From Microbacterium testaceum StLB037 (GTDB lineage Bacteria; Actinomycetota; Actinomycetes; Actinomycetales; Microbacteriaceae), in the NCBI RefSeq assembly GCF_000202635.1, contig NC_015125.1:1550001-1614000 (forward strand): a DNA stretch of 64,000 bases, read 5' to 3'. The notes beneath the pieces are model-generated. The model had not been told where the DNA came from. It worked only from the letters and a program-made list of their open reading frames with translations, and searched no databases. The translations under genes and the position numbers were made by a program. This document shows, in pieces, positions 50,241 to 59,440 of this stretch (its first letter is position 1; every line of letters starts with the position of its first letter).

Positions 50241-51384
50241 CGTCGACCGTCACGATCTGGCCCGCCTCGACACGGACGACGTGCGCGCGAAGGGCATCGG
50301 GAACGTCCTCCTCGACGGCCGAGGTGACGATCACCTGCTCGTACCCGCCGACCAGCTCGGCGAGGCGAGCGCGCCTCCCCGCGTCGAGCTCGGCGAACAC
50401 GTCATCGAGGATGAGCACGGGGTCTCCCAAGCGGGACTCGGCGCGAAGAATCTCCGCCGAGGCCAGACGCAGAGCAAGAGCGACCGACCAGGACTCGCCG
50501 TGTGAGGCGTACCCCTTCACCGGAAGGCCCCGGACGCGCAGGACCAGGTCGTCACGATGGGGACCGACCAAGGTCAGCCCGCGCTCGAGTTCCGCGGACC
50601 GTCGCGCAGCGAGGGCGGCGCGGAACTGCTCCGCGAGGGGCCCGCCCGGAGCGGAGGTCGCCGCGTCTCCCTCTTCGGGATCGCCGCCACCGACCGACAG
50701 TGCCCACTCCAAACGGGGCTCGTGGTCGGCGCCCGCGATCGCCGCGTAGGCGCTCGCGACCGGCTCGGACAGATCGGATGCCAGCGCCAAGCGCGCCTCG
50801 ATCAGTTCGGTCCCCAGGGTGACGAGCTTGTCGTCCCAGACGTCGAGGGTTCCGAGGGCGTCACCGCGCACGCCCCGCGCCCGAGCGGACTTCAACAGCG
50901 CGGTCCGCTGGCGGAGGACCCGGTCGTAATCGGCGACGACCGCGGCCATCCTCGGAGTGCGCTGCACGATCAGCTGATCGGCGAACCGCCGCCGCGCAGA
51001 TGGGTCGCCCCGCACGATCTGCAGGTCTTCGGGGGCGAAGAGCACCACCTGGGCGTACCGGGGAAGTTCCGCGGTGCGCACGTTCACCCCGTTTACCCGC
51101 GCGCGGTTGGATCCCTGGCGATTCAGCTGCAGCTCGAGCAGCACGCTGCGTTCCCCGTGGGCGAGACGCGCGCGGACGATCGCGGCATCCGTCCCGTCCT
51201 TCACCATCGGCGCGTCGCTGGACACCCGATGAGAACCGAGAGTCGCCAGATAGGCGACGGCCTCGACGAGGTTCGTCTTGCCCTGGCCGTTCCGGCCGAC
51301 GAAGACGTTGGCACCGGTGGAGAGCGAGACATCGACTTCCGCGTAATTGCGGAAATCCCTGAGTCCCAACTGCTCCACGATCAC
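50233..51384 (-). CDS. recF: DNA replication and repair protein RecF
   Basis: The 383-residue SMC-like ATPase has Walker A GRNGQGKTN near residue 33, the signature region VKGYASHGESWSVALALRLAS and Walker B LILDDVFAELDAGRR. It helps load RecA on gapped DNA. GTG 51384 fits the family start (IVEQLGLRDFRNYAEVDV). It is 47 bases after dnaN and overlaps dciA by eight bases. Confidence 0.97.
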   Translation of the reverse strand: MIVEQLGLRDFRNYAEVDVSLSTGANVFVGRNGQGKTNLVEAVAYLATLGSHRVSSDAPMVKDGTDAAIVRARLAHGERSVLLELQLNRQGSNRARVNGVNVRTAELPRYAQVVLFAPEDLQIVRGDPSARRRFADQLIVQRTPRMAAVVADYDRVLRQRTALLKSARARGVRGDALGTLDVWDDKLVTLGTELIEARLALASDLSEPVASAYAAIAGADHEPRLEWALSVGGGDPEEGDAATSAPGGPLAEQFRAALAARRSAELERGLTLVGPHRDDLVLRVRGLPVKGYASHGESWSVALALRLASAEILRAESRLGDPVLILDDVFAELDAGRRARLAELVGGYEQVIVTSAVEEDVPDALRAHVVRVEAGQIVTVDDE

Positions 51385-51431
51385 CGAGTCAGACTACCCG
51401 CCGCCTCCGACATCCCGGCGGGGCGCCGGTC

Positions 51432-52583
51432 TCAGCGGAGCAGCAGGTTGGGCTGGAGGAGGTACTTGAAGGTCCCCTCGCCGCCCTTGTCGACCGAGGT
51501 CTGCGGGGTGACCAGCACGGGGCTGAGCTTGTTCGCGTTGTCGCTCGACGTGAAGGTGATGCGCGTGAACTCGCTGCGCACCGCGCCGAGGGACTCGAGG
51601 AGGTACTGGGGGTTGAGCCCCAGGGTGACCTCGTCGCCGACGAGGGTGGCATCCACGGTCTCGGTGGCGCGAGCCTGCTCGGTGCCGGAGGCGTCCATCG
51701 ACACGCCATCCGCCCCGAAAGTGAAGCGGAGCGGCGCGGAACGGTCGAGGACCAGGGCGACACGGCGAACGGCCTCGGCGAGCTCGGCGGTGTTGACCAC
51801 GCTGTGGTGTTCGGTCTGCTCGGGGAAGAGCCGACGGACGGGCGGGAAGTTGCCCTTGATGAGGAGCGAGGTCACCGTCTTGTTGGCTGCGGTGAAGGCG
51901 ATGATCTCGCGGTCACCCGACCCGGAGAAGGCGATGGAGATGTCGCCACCGTGCGCGAAGGTCTTGCCGACCTCCTGCAGGGTGCGAGCGGGAACCAGCG
52001 CCGACGTCGTCTCGTCAGATGCCGCCTGCCCCCCGTCCCACGGGATCTCGCGGAGCGCGACCCGATAACGGTCGGTGGCCACGAGGCTCAACCGTGTTCC
52101 GGAGACCTCGAGCTGCACACCGGTGAGGACCGGAGTGACATCGTCACGCGATGCGGCGAAGGCGACCTGCGCGATGGCGGTGGCGAACTCGTCCGCCGGC
52201 ACGAGACCGGACTCGCCGGTGACCTCGGGAATCGCGGGGTATTCCTGGACGGGCATCGAAGCGAGCGTGAAGCGCGCCGAACCACAGGTGAGCAGGATGC
52301 CGCCGTCTTCATCGACCGCGATCTGGATCGGCGCATTGGGCAGTCGGCTCGCGATGTCGCTGAGCAGTCGGCCGTGGACGAGGATCGTGCCGGGCTCGTC
52401 GACCGTGGCCTCGATGGTCGTCCGAGCGGATGCCTCGTAGTCGAAAGCCGCGAGCGTGAGTCCCTGCTCGTTCGCTTCGATCAGGACACCGGCCAGGATC
52501 GGCTGCGGGTTGCGCTGAGGCAGGAGCTTGACCACGAACGACACAGCTTCGCTGAACACATCGCGATTGACGTGGAACTTCAC
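51432..52583 (-). CDS. dnaN: DNA polymerase III sliding clamp (beta subunit)
   Basis: The 383-residue protein shows the three-domain clamp fold, from MKFHVNRDVFSEAVSFVVKLLPQRNPQPILAGVLIEA to the C-terminal TPQTSVDKGGEGTFKYLLQPNLL. It encircles DNA and tethers the replicative polymerase and other partners, probably including NucS encoded in this window. The ATG has GGGAGC upstream. The oriC region lies between this gene and dnaA. Confidence 0.98.
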   Translation of the reverse strand: MKFHVNRDVFSEAVSFVVKLLPQRNPQPILAGVLIEANEQGLTLAAFDYEASARTTIEATVDEPGTILVHGRLLSDIASRLPNAPIQIAVDEDGGILLTCGSARFTLASMPVQEYPAIPEVTGESGLVPADEFATAIAQVAFAASRDDVTPVLTGVQLEVSGTRLSLVATDRYRVALREIPWDGGQAASDETTSALVPARTLQEVGKTFAHGGDISIAFSGSGDREIIAFTAANKTVTSLLIKGNFPPVRRLFPEQTEHHSVVNTAELAEAVRRVALVLDRSAPLRFTFGADGVSMDASGTEQARATETVDATLVGDEVTLGLNPQYLLESLGAVRSEFTRITFTSSDNANKLSPVLVTPQTSVDKGGEGTFKYLLQPNLLLR

Positions 52584-53032
52584 GGACGCTCCCTTGACGG
52601 CGGGTATGGCTTACCCATGCTAGCCCCCGGCCGGGGATGACCCCGGTCCACGACTGAGCGCACCACGAGGTCATCGAATCTCTCTTAACTCAATAGGGAT
52701 CTTTCATCTTGTTAACAGCTGTGGAGAGTGTGGATAACTTCGCGGATCGCTGTTAACAGAAGGGAACGACAGGACTGTCACTTGTGGACGGGCTGCGGAG
52801 AGCTTGCGCAGTTAACACGGCGAGGAGGGAAGTCGATCCGATCGCCGTCCACAAGTTAAGGCGCGTCGTGCACAGTTCATCCGCAGAGATTCGGAGTTAT
52901 CCACAGGTTTTCCACACTGTGTAGAACCCGCTGAAACATCCCTCTGGTGCGGGTGAAGCGGAGCTCTGACCGCCGAAAAGACGAAGGACCCGACCGCGGA
53001 TGCGGACGGGCCCTGGGCCGGGAGAGAGGCGC
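52584..53032. other. oriC: replication origin oriC (dnaA-dnaN intergenic region)
   Basis: The 449-base gap contains two perfect DnaA boxes TTATCCACA (52729-52737 minus; 52897-52905 plus), two CCGTCCACA (52783-52791 minus; 52845-52853 plus), and two weaker ones, CTCTCCACA (52720-52728 minus) and TTTTCCACA (52908-52916 plus). The three pairs are mirror images about 52818. GTTAAC occurs at 52711, 52752 and 52811. The stretch 52681-52717 is unusually AT-rich for this genome and may be the unwinding element. Position between dnaN and dnaA is that of oriC in many actinobacteria. Confidence 0.88.
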
Positions 53033-54448
53033 TCAGCGCATACGCCCGAGCTGGCTCGTGATCTCGGAAACCTGGTTGAAGATCGAGCGGCGCTCCTTCA
53101 TCAGGTCGCTGATCTTCTTGTAGGCGTACATGACCGTGGTGTGGTCGCGGTTGCCGAACAGCTGCCCGATCTTCGGCAGTGACAGGCTCGTGCGCTCACG
53201 ACAGAGGTACATCGCGATCTGCCGAGCCGTGGCGACGGCTTGCGATCGGCTCGATCCGTAGAGGTCGTCGACGGAGAGCTTGAAGTATTGCGCGGTCGCG
53301 GTGATGATGTCCGTCGGCGAGACGACGTTGGCGTCGTCCTGGTCGATGATGTCGCGGAGCACGGTCTGCGCGAGCGACATGTCGAGCGTCGACCGATTCA
53401 AGCTCGCGAACGCCGAAACGCGGATGAGCGCGCCCTCCAGTTCGCGGATGTTCGACGAGACGACCGTGGCGATGTACTCGAGCACGTCGTCCGGGATGAG
53501 AAGTCTCTCGCTCTGCGCCTTCTTGCGGAGGATCGCGATGCGTGTTTCCAGGTCGGGCGCCTGCACGTCGGTGATCAGACCCCACTCGAATCGACTTCGC
53601 ATGCGGTCCTCGAAGCCGGTCAGCTGCTTCGGGGGCAGATCGCTCGTGATCACGACCTGCTTGTCGTGATCGTGAAGGGTGTTGAACGTGTGGAAGAAAG
53701 CTTCCTGCGTCTCGGCCCGGCCCTGGAGGAATTGGATGTCGTCGATCAACAGGATGTCGACGTCGCGATACCTCGCCTGGAACGCCGAGCCCCTGTTGTT
53801 GGCGATCGAGTTGATGAAGTCGTTCGTGAACTCTTCGCTCGAGACGTACCGGACACGGATGCCGGCGTACATGCTCGCCGCGTAGTCACCGATCGCGTGG
53901 AGCAGGTGTGTCTTACCGAGACCGGAGTCGCCGTAGATGAAGAGGGGGTTGTACGCCTTCGCCGGTGCTTCGGCCACGGCGACGGCTGCGGCGTGAGCGA
54001 AGCGGTTGGACTGACCGATGACGAAGTTGTCGAACGTGTACTTGGGGTTCAGTCGGGTGTCGCTCCGGGATGCCGGGACGATCGGTTCCGGTGCCTGCTC
54101 CGGGATGAGCGAATGGCTGGTGGGAGCCGGCGCCGGGCGGTCATCGCTCGACGCGGATCGCGGGGAGTCGATGAGGTCGGGGTTCACGACGACACGGAAG
54201 GCGTTCACCTCGGGGTCGGGTCCCTGAACCTGGGTCAACGCTTCGAGGATGGGGGCGCGCATGCGCTTGTTCATCTGCGCCGCGGTCAGATCGTTGGGGA
54301 CGTCGAGGTAGAGGGTCCCGCCCATGACGCCCTGCGGAACGGCGAGGTTCAGGAAGCCGTGGAGTTGCGGAGTGACGCGCTCGTCTTCCAAGAGGTGGTC
54401 GAGCACGGCGGACCAGACAGGAACATCCGGTACTTCGTGCAATGACAT
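53033..54448 (-). CDS. dnaA: chromosomal replication initiator protein DnaA
   Basis: The 471-residue initiator has domain I (residues 1-90), a Pro/Ser/Ala-rich linker (domain II, about 92-130), the AAA+ domain with Walker A GDSGLGKT (173-180) and Walker B ILLIDDIQFL, and C-terminal domain IV with the DNA-binding signature DHTTVMYAYKKI. It binds DnaA boxes at oriC and melts the origin. The ATG has GGAGGGG just upstream. Boxes upstream of the gene (54501-54609) suggest autoregulation. Confidence 0.98.
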   Translation of the reverse strand: MSLHEVPDVPVWSAVLDHLLEDERVTPQLHGFLNLAVPQGVMGGTLYLDVPNDLTAAQMNKRMRAPILEALTQVQGPDPEVNAFRVVVNPDLIDSPRSASSDDRPAPAPTSHSLIPEQAPEPIVPASRSDTRLNPKYTFDNFVIGQSNRFAHAAAVAVAEAPAKAYNPLFIYGDSGLGKTHLLHAIGDYAASMYAGIRVRYVSSEEFTNDFINSIANNRGSAFQARYRDVDILLIDDIQFLQGRAETQEAFFHTFNTLHDHDKQVVITSDLPPKQLTGFEDRMRSRFEWGLITDVQAPDLETRIAILRKKAQSERLLIPDDVLEYIATVVSSNIRELEGALIRVSAFASLNRSTLDMSLAQTVLRDIIDQDDANVVSPTDIITATAQYFKLSVDDLYGSSRSQAVATARQIAMYLCRERTSLSLPKIGQLFGNRDHTTVMYAYKKISDLMKERRSIFNQVSEITSQLGRMR

Positions 54449-54500
54449 GTCCCCTCCGGGATCTCGGCGCGCGGGCAGACCGACGGAGTCGCGTCGAACC

Positions 54501-54609
54501 TGTGGATAACTTCCGGGGCCACGCTAGTTCGCGGCTCATCCGGAGCAAAATCCACTGTAGAACGCTGTCGCGTGTCTTTGCCACGCCTGTGGACAACGAC
54601 TGGGGATAA
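54501..54609 (-). promoter_or_regulatory. DnaA boxes upstream of dnaA
   Basis: TGTGGATAA at 54501-54509 (perfect), TGTGGACAA at 54588-54596 (perfect for the actinobacterial TTGTCCACA) and TGGGGATAA at 54601-54609 (one mismatch) lie in the 297-base gap between dnaA and rpmH. They may be part of a bipartite origin or autoregulate dnaA. The remainder of the gap holds the rpmH promoter. Confidence 0.7.
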
Positions 54610-54629
54610 TGGGCGGTCGGTTTCTCGGT

Positions 54630-54658
54630 TTGAGTTAAGGGCGCGCGCGACGTAGCCT
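54630..54658 (+). promoter_or_regulatory. candidate rpmH promoter
   Basis: TTGAGT (54630-54635) and TAGCCT (54653-54658) are separated by 17 bases, about 88 bases before rpmH, the best housekeeping-sigma match in this gap. Confidence 0.45.
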
Positions 54659-54745
54659 TAGTCGGTTGACTTATGCCTATACGGCAGTCCCGACCCCACG
54701 TCCCCGGCAGAAGAGCATCGGGCGACACCACCTCCGGAGTGACCC

Positions 54746-54883
54746 ATGAGCAAGCGCACCTTCCAGCCCAACAACCGTCGCCGCGCCAAGAAGCACGGCT
54801 TCCGCGCCCGCATGCGCACGCGCGCCGGCCGCGGCATCCTCGCGGCCCGTCGTGCCAAGGGCCGCACCGAACTCTCGGCCTGA
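54746..54883 (+). CDS. rpmH: 50S ribosomal protein L34
   Basis: The 45-residue basic protein is a complete L34 ([19 protein letters not shown] ... ending RTELSA). It is part of the large ribosomal subunit near the exit tunnel. The ATG has GGAG seven bases upstream. Divergent from dnaA, with rnpA eight bases downstream, as in nearly all bacteria. Confidence 0.98.
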   Translation: MSKRTFQPNNRRRAKKHGFRARMRTRAGRGILAARRAKGRTELSA

Positions 54884-54891
54884 TCCCCCTA

Positions 54892-55230
54892 GTGCTCGCG
54901 AAGCCGAACCGACTCACCCGCGGATCGGACTATAAAGCCACTGTCCGTCGGGGCTCTCGGTGCGCCGGAACGCACGCCGTGACGTACGTCGGCGGTGTGG
55001 ACGAAGACGGCCCCGCCCGTTTCGGCTTCATCGTGAGCAAGCAGGTCGGATCCGCGGTCACTCGCAACACCGTTCGCCGCCGCCTCAAGGCGGTGTGCGC
55101 CGAGGCGCTCCCGTCTGTTCGCGGGGGCGCCTCGGTCGTCATCCGAGCACTCCCCTCTTCGGCGACAGCGGACTACGCGTCGCTTCGGTCCGACGTCCTT
55201 CGTTGCCTCCAACGGAAGGCCTTCGTATGA
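54892..55230 (+). CDS. rnpA: ribonuclease P protein component
   Basis: The 112-residue protein has the RnpA signature SKQVGSAVTRNTVRRRLKAV and N-terminal LAKPNRLTRGSDYKATVRRG. It assists the catalytic RNA in maturing tRNA 5' ends. The GTG at 54892 gives the family's usual start. Its stop overlaps the yidD start (ATGA). Confidence 0.96.
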   Translation: MLAKPNRLTRGSDYKATVRRGSRCAGTHAVTYVGGVDEDGPARFGFIVSKQVGSAVTRNTVRRRLKAVCAEALPSVRGGASVVIRALPSSATADYASLRSDVLRCLQRKAFV

Positions 55231-55583
55231 GCGCGTCGACCCTCCCCACCTCCTCCACCGGCACCGCTCACTTCGAGCTGTCCGCGGTGGTGGCCTCCGT
55301 CCCGCTCCTCCCCCGGAACGCGGGACTCGCCCTGTTGCACGCGTATCGCGCGACGATCTCGCACGTCTATGGCGACGTCTGCAAGTACTACCCCTCCTGT
55401 TCCGCCTATTCGGTGGGCGCCGTGCAGCAGCACGGACTCGTCAAGGGTGTCGCGCTGACCGCGGCCCGTCTCGCACGCTGTCATCCCTGGGCTCAGGGAG
55501 GCATCGACGATGTCCGTCCTCACCGCGCTTTCCGTCACGAACTCACTCCGCACGGATTCGTCGTGCCCTCCCGGAAGGACTGA
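55227..55583 (+). CDS. yidD: membrane protein insertion efficiency factor YidD
   Basis: The 118-residue protein contains the YidD core LLHAYRATISHVYGDVCKYYPSCSAYSVGAVQQHGLVKGV with the conserved Cys pair and ARLARCHPWAQGGIDDV. It is thought to aid YidC-dependent membrane insertion. The N-terminal 30 residues extend beyond the usual start, but the ATGA overlap with rnpA supports this ATG. yidC follows after two bases. Confidence 0.95.
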   Translation: MSASTLPTSSTGTAHFELSAVVASVPLLPRNAGLALLHAYRATISHVYGDVCKYYPSCSAYSVGAVQQHGLVKGVALTAARLARCHPWAQGGIDDVRPHRAFRHELTPHGFVVPSRKD

Positions 55584-55585
55584 TC

Positions 55586-56662
55586 GTGCAATTCGATCTC
55601 ATTGGGACCATCCTCTGGCCGTTGAAATGGATGGTCGAGCTCGTCCTCGTGGGCTGGCATGCGCTCTTCACGGCGCTCGGCATGGCGCCGGCAGCCGGCC
55701 TCACGTGGGTGCTGTCGATCGTGGGCCTCGTTCTCATCGTGCGAGCCGCCCTGATCCCGCTCTTCGTGAAGCAGATCAAGAGCCAGCGCAAGATGATGGA
55801 GATCGCTCCGGAACTGCGCAAGGTGCAGGAGAAGTACAAGGGCAAGCGCGACCAGCTGTCTCGCGAGGCCATGAGCCGCGAGACCATGGCGCTGTACAAG
55901 AAGCACGGTACGACGCCCGTCTCGAGCTGCCTGCCGCTCCTGGTGCAGATGCCGATCTTCTTCGCGCTCTTCAGCGTGCTGAACGACGTCTCGAAGCACG
56001 CCGCGAGTGGTGTCGGTGGTGTGGGTCTGCTCACGCCGGAGCTCACGACCGAGTTCTACGACGCACGCCTGTTCGACGTGGCATCCATGCACGTGAACCT
56101 GGTGACCGCGTGGAATCAGCCCGACGGTCAGGTCACCGTGGCGATCCTGCTCACGCTGGTCGTCCTCATGATCGCGTCGCAGTTCTTCACGCAGCTGCAG
56201 ATCATCTCGAAGAACCTCTCCCCCGAGGCGAAGACGGGTCAGGCCTACCAGATGCAGAAGGTGATGCTCTACATCCTTCCGCTGGCCTTCATCTTCTCGG
56301 GTGTCTTCTTCCCGCTCGGTGTGGTCATCTACTGGTTCGTCAGCAACCTGTGGACGATGGTCCAGCAGTTCGTCGTCATCCGTGAGATGCCGACTCCGGG
56401 CTCGGACGCCGCCAAGGCTCGTGAAGAGCGTCTGGCCCGCAAGGGGAAGGCGATCGACTCCAGCGGCAAGGTCGTTCCCATCGAGAAGTACCGCGCCGAG
56501 CAGCAGCGTCTGCTCGAAGAGGCGGAGCGTGCCCGCGCCACGCAGCCGAAGCGCCAGCAGCCGGTCGGCAAGCAGCGCGCCAAGAAGCAGCAGGGCGGCA
56601 AGCCCGGGGGCTCCCCCGCGCGACCGGCCCCCGGCTCCACTGCATCCGATCCCTCCTCCTGA
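55586..56662 (+). CDS. yidC: membrane protein insertase YidC
   Basis: The 358-residue protein has the five-helix YidC/Oxa1 core: LKWMVELVLVGWHALFTALG at the start, VLIVRAALIPLFVKQIKSQRKM with the cytoplasmic coiled hairpin, YKKHGTTPVSSCLPLLVQMPIFFALFSVL, and later helices with FSGVFFPLGVVIYWFVSNLWTM. The basic Lys/Arg/Gln-rich C-terminal tail is typical for binding ribosomes. GTG 55586 has GGAAGGA upstream. Confidence 0.97.
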   Translation: MQFDLIGTILWPLKWMVELVLVGWHALFTALGMAPAAGLTWVLSIVGLVLIVRAALIPLFVKQIKSQRKMMEIAPELRKVQEKYKGKRDQLSREAMSRETMALYKKHGTTPVSSCLPLLVQMPIFFALFSVLNDVSKHAASGVGGVGLLTPELTTEFYDARLFDVASMHVNLVTAWNQPDGQVTVAILLTLVVLMIASQFFTQLQIISKNLSPEAKTGQAYQMQKVMLYILPLAFIFSGVFFPLGVVIYWFVSNLWTMVQQFVVIREMPTPGSDAAKAREERLARKGKAIDSSGKVVPIEKYRAEQQRLLEEAERARATQPKRQQPVGKQRAKKQQGGKPGGSPARPAPGSTASDPSS

Positions 56663-56678
56663 CGACACGGAGACCATC

Positions 56679-57182
56679 ATGACGACGTCCGAGCAGATCT
56701 CGACCGACCAGAACGCCGCCACCGAAGAGCAGCTCGAGCAGGAGGGCGACATCGCCGCCGACTTCCTCGAGGGGCTGCTGGACATCGCCGACATCGACGG
56801 TGACCTCGCCCTGGATGTCCGCGCGGGTCGCGCCTACGTGTCGGTGGAAGCGGAGGACGCGAGCGCACTGTCGGCGCTGTCGCACTCGGACACGGTCCAG
56901 GCGCTCCAGGAGCTCACGCGGCTGGCCGTGCAGAACGCGACCGGTCGTTTCTCCCGATTGATCCTCGACGTGGGCGGTTCGCGCGACGCGCGTCAGCGTC
57001 AGCTCGAGAACCTGGTCGACCGTGCGATCGAGCGCCTCGACGAGGGTGCATCGCAGGCGTCTCTGCCCGCGATGTCGAGCTACGAGCGCAAGCTTGTGCA
57101 CGACATCGCCGCGGAGCGCGGTTGCGTGTCCGAGTCGTTCGGTGAGGGCGCGGATCGCCACACCGTCCTGCGACGCAGCTGA
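56679..57182 (+). CDS. jag: Jag/KhpB-type RNA-binding protein (R3H domain)
   Basis: The 167-residue protein has an acidic N-terminus, a KH-like domain (DFLEGLLDIADIDGDLALDVRAGRAYVSVEAEDAS) and a C-terminal R3H domain (LPAMSSYERKLVHDIAAERGCVSESFGEGADRHTVLRR). It binds RNA and in Gram-positives influences division and wall genes. It follows yidC by 16 bases, the conserved order. Confidence 0.94.
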   Translation: MTTSEQISTDQNAATEEQLEQEGDIAADFLEGLLDIADIDGDLALDVRAGRAYVSVEAEDASALSALSHSDTVQALQELTRLAVQNATGRFSRLILDVGGSRDARQRQLENLVDRAIERLDEGASQASLPAMSSYERKLVHDIAAERGCVSESFGEGADRHTVLRRS

Positions 57183-57191
57183 GGACGTCGG

Positions 57192-57821
57192 ATGCCGATG
57201 GAGCTGGAGCCGGAGCCGGATGTCGCCGCCGAGATCTTCGGCGATCGTCTGGATCTCGCTCGGCGCTTCACACAGGCGCTGGCAGACCACGGTGAGGAGC
57301 GTGGGCTGATCGGCCCACTCGAGGTACCGCGTCTGTGGACGCGGCACATCCTCAACAGTGCCGTTGCCGCCCCCCTGTTCGAGGGGCAGGCGGCGGACAT
57401 CGGTTCAGGTGCCGGACTCCCCGGTATCGTCCTTGCGATCGCGCGGCCGGATGTGCAGTGGACTCTCATCGAGCCCATGGAGCGTCGAACGGTCTGGCTC
57501 ACGGAGCAGGCGGAGAGCCTCGGCCTCACGAATGTGACGGTCGCGCGGATGCGCGGTGAGGAGTGGACCGGCGGACGTTCCTTCGATGTCGTCACCGCTC
57601 GCGCCGTCAGTGCTCTGCGCACCCTGTTGCCTTCGACCGCACCGCTCGTGCGCCCGGGAGGCAGGCTCGTTCTCCTCAAGGGAGCGAACGTCGCGGCAGA
57701 GATCGACGCCGCGGCGAAGCAGGTGCGTCGCTTCGGATTGACGGACGTTCGTGTAGAGGTCGTCGGCGAGCGGCAGTTGGACGAACCGACGCGCGTGTTC
57801 GTGGCGACCGTTTCGCGCTGA
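57192..57821 (+). CDS. rsmG: 16S rRNA (guanine-N7) methyltransferase
   Basis: The 209-residue enzyme has the SAM-binding motif ADIGSGAGLPGIVLAIARPD, the family N-terminal RLDLARRFTQALADHGEERGLIGPLEVPRLWTRHILNS, and DVVTARAVSALRTLLP. It methylates G527 of 16S rRNA; loss gives low-level streptomycin resistance. It lies nine bases after jag. Normally parA follows closely; here 5.5 kb intervene. Confidence 0.97.
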   Translation: MPMELEPEPDVAAEIFGDRLDLARRFTQALADHGEERGLIGPLEVPRLWTRHILNSAVAAPLFEGQAADIGSGAGLPGIVLAIARPDVQWTLIEPMERRTVWLTEQAESLGLTNVTVARMRGEEWTGGRSFDVVTARAVSALRTLLPSTAPLVRPGGRLVLLKGANVAAEIDAAAKQVRRFGLTDVRVEVVGERQLDEPTRVFVATVSR

Positions 57822-58239
57822 CCGCGCGTCGCGTCGTCCGTCTTAGAAGACACTGCCCCTCATCGATGACGGGCCACGTGGGCCGTCGGGCGTCACGCGT
57901 CGTTGCCGGTGCGGAGACCTCGCCTGCCCAGTCCGCGCCGCGAGGGATGCGCGTCGACGGGGTGGCGGGCGTCAGGCCGGAAGCTGGGGTGGCGACAGCC
58001 CGTCAGCGACGGACCTCACGGGAGGGTGTGTCCCTGCGTGCCGTGTGGATGTGAGTGTCCGCTCCCGTGATGTGATCCCAGCTCGGGAAGATCGCATCGA
58101 TCCGACGGCTTGGGTCCGTTCGTTGCGAACTCCGACGGAGGGCGAGAGGAGTCAGATCGCCCTCGCTGTGGCAGGGCCAGGATTCGGGGCAGTGCGAGTC
58201 GCGGGCCTTTACTTAACTGGTTGTAAAATGAAGTCCTTA

Positions 58240-58261
58240 TCGGCATCCGCGCGTTGATGCC
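58240..58261 (+). other. small hairpin CGGCATC-loop-GATGCCG
   Basis: A seven-base stem with an eight-base loop follows an AT-rich stretch (TTAACTGGTTGTAAAATG). It is about 420 bases after rsmG and could end readthrough; no other role is evident. Confidence 0.35.
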
Positions 58262-58479
58262 GAGTGTGGGAACGGCTCTGTCGGCGTTCTGAATGCGCGA
58301 GCATCTTCCTGCCGTGGAACGCTGGCGTCGCCCCGGGCGTAGCGGACCGCGAGGTCATCGTCGTCGAGGAGATTGACCTGATGGACGACGAGGGCGGTGC
58401 GGATGTGGGGGGTGCCGTGCGCACGGGTCGACGTGGGACACCATCGCAGGCTTTTCGAAGACGAGCCGGGAGGGCCGGC

Positions 58480-58493
58480 GTTTCACGTGAAAC
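58480..58493. other. parS: parS site 1 (perfect)
   Basis: GTTTCACGTGAAAC, the ParB-binding palindrome. The preceding CCGGC is shared with parS site 5. Confidence 0.92.
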
Positions 58494-59426
58494 GAGCTGC
58501 CAGGCGGACGTGGCGTGACGTGCGGTTGGGAGGTCTCCTCGGCCGCCGCTCGAGCTGGCCTTCGGGGTGCTCGGGTGCCCCCGTGGCTTGGCACGTTGCA
58601 GCAGGCGGCGTATTGCTGATCCTTCATTTCAGGTCGGACGATGATGCGGCGCCGAGATGAACTTCGGGTGCGTGAGCCTGCGAAAGGCCGGTGGTGTGCA
58701 CGTGTCGCGGAATGGCTGCGGTGACGTCGGCGAGTCTCGGCGCCCTCGGTGACGACGTCCGTCCGCCGGAGTCGGGCCTTTGTCGGAGCTGGCTCGGTGG
58801 GTGCGGAGCGTCAGGGGTGGTTGGGTGCTCTCGAGGGGGGTATCCGCCGCCATGACGGAATGGGCTGGGTGAGGCGCGTCCAAAGGGGGTACTCGCTCAG
58901 CTCGTTGCGCGGGCATCCGGGCGAGCGAGAACTGCAATGCTGTCCGAGTGCGATTCTTCACGTGAGCGGACCCTCCGCGCGGCGGCGAGGATCGACGCCT
59001 CGATCCGAAGGCCGTGAGCGTGAGACCTATTCGGGATGTGTGTCGGACGCTGGTGTCTGACAGGTGATTCGTGCGGACTTCGTCGCGACGCTCAGATGGC
59101 GGAGCTCAACCAAGTTCCGGTGAGGGCTCCCCAGCGGACGGGATCATACGATCCGCTGTGGTCGGGTACATCGCCCGCGCTCCTGTTGACGGTGTTCCCG
59201 ACGTCGTGAGGCGGCTTGAGGAGACGTCGCTGTTCCACTGTGAGCAGCGCTATCTCGTGTCACTGCTGCTTCGCCGCGGAGGCTGGCCGGCTTCGAACCA
59301 ACACTCCCCCGCCTGGTTCCACAGCTCATAGGATGCGGATGATGCAGGTGTTGGTGAACGTCTTCGTCCGCTGCGGGAGGGCGTCCCCGGGGCTTGGCGG
59401 TGGATTGCGTGTCGTGATCATTCGGA

Positions 59427-59440
59427 GTTTCACGTGAAAC
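59427..59440. other. parS: parS site 2 (perfect)
   Basis: GTTTCACGTGAAAC flanked by A on both sides. Confidence 0.92.

Noticed and set aside
58955..58968. Possible eighth parS (TCTTCACGTGAGCG)
   Set aside because: Only nine of 14 bases match; the arms are wrong. At best a decayed site.
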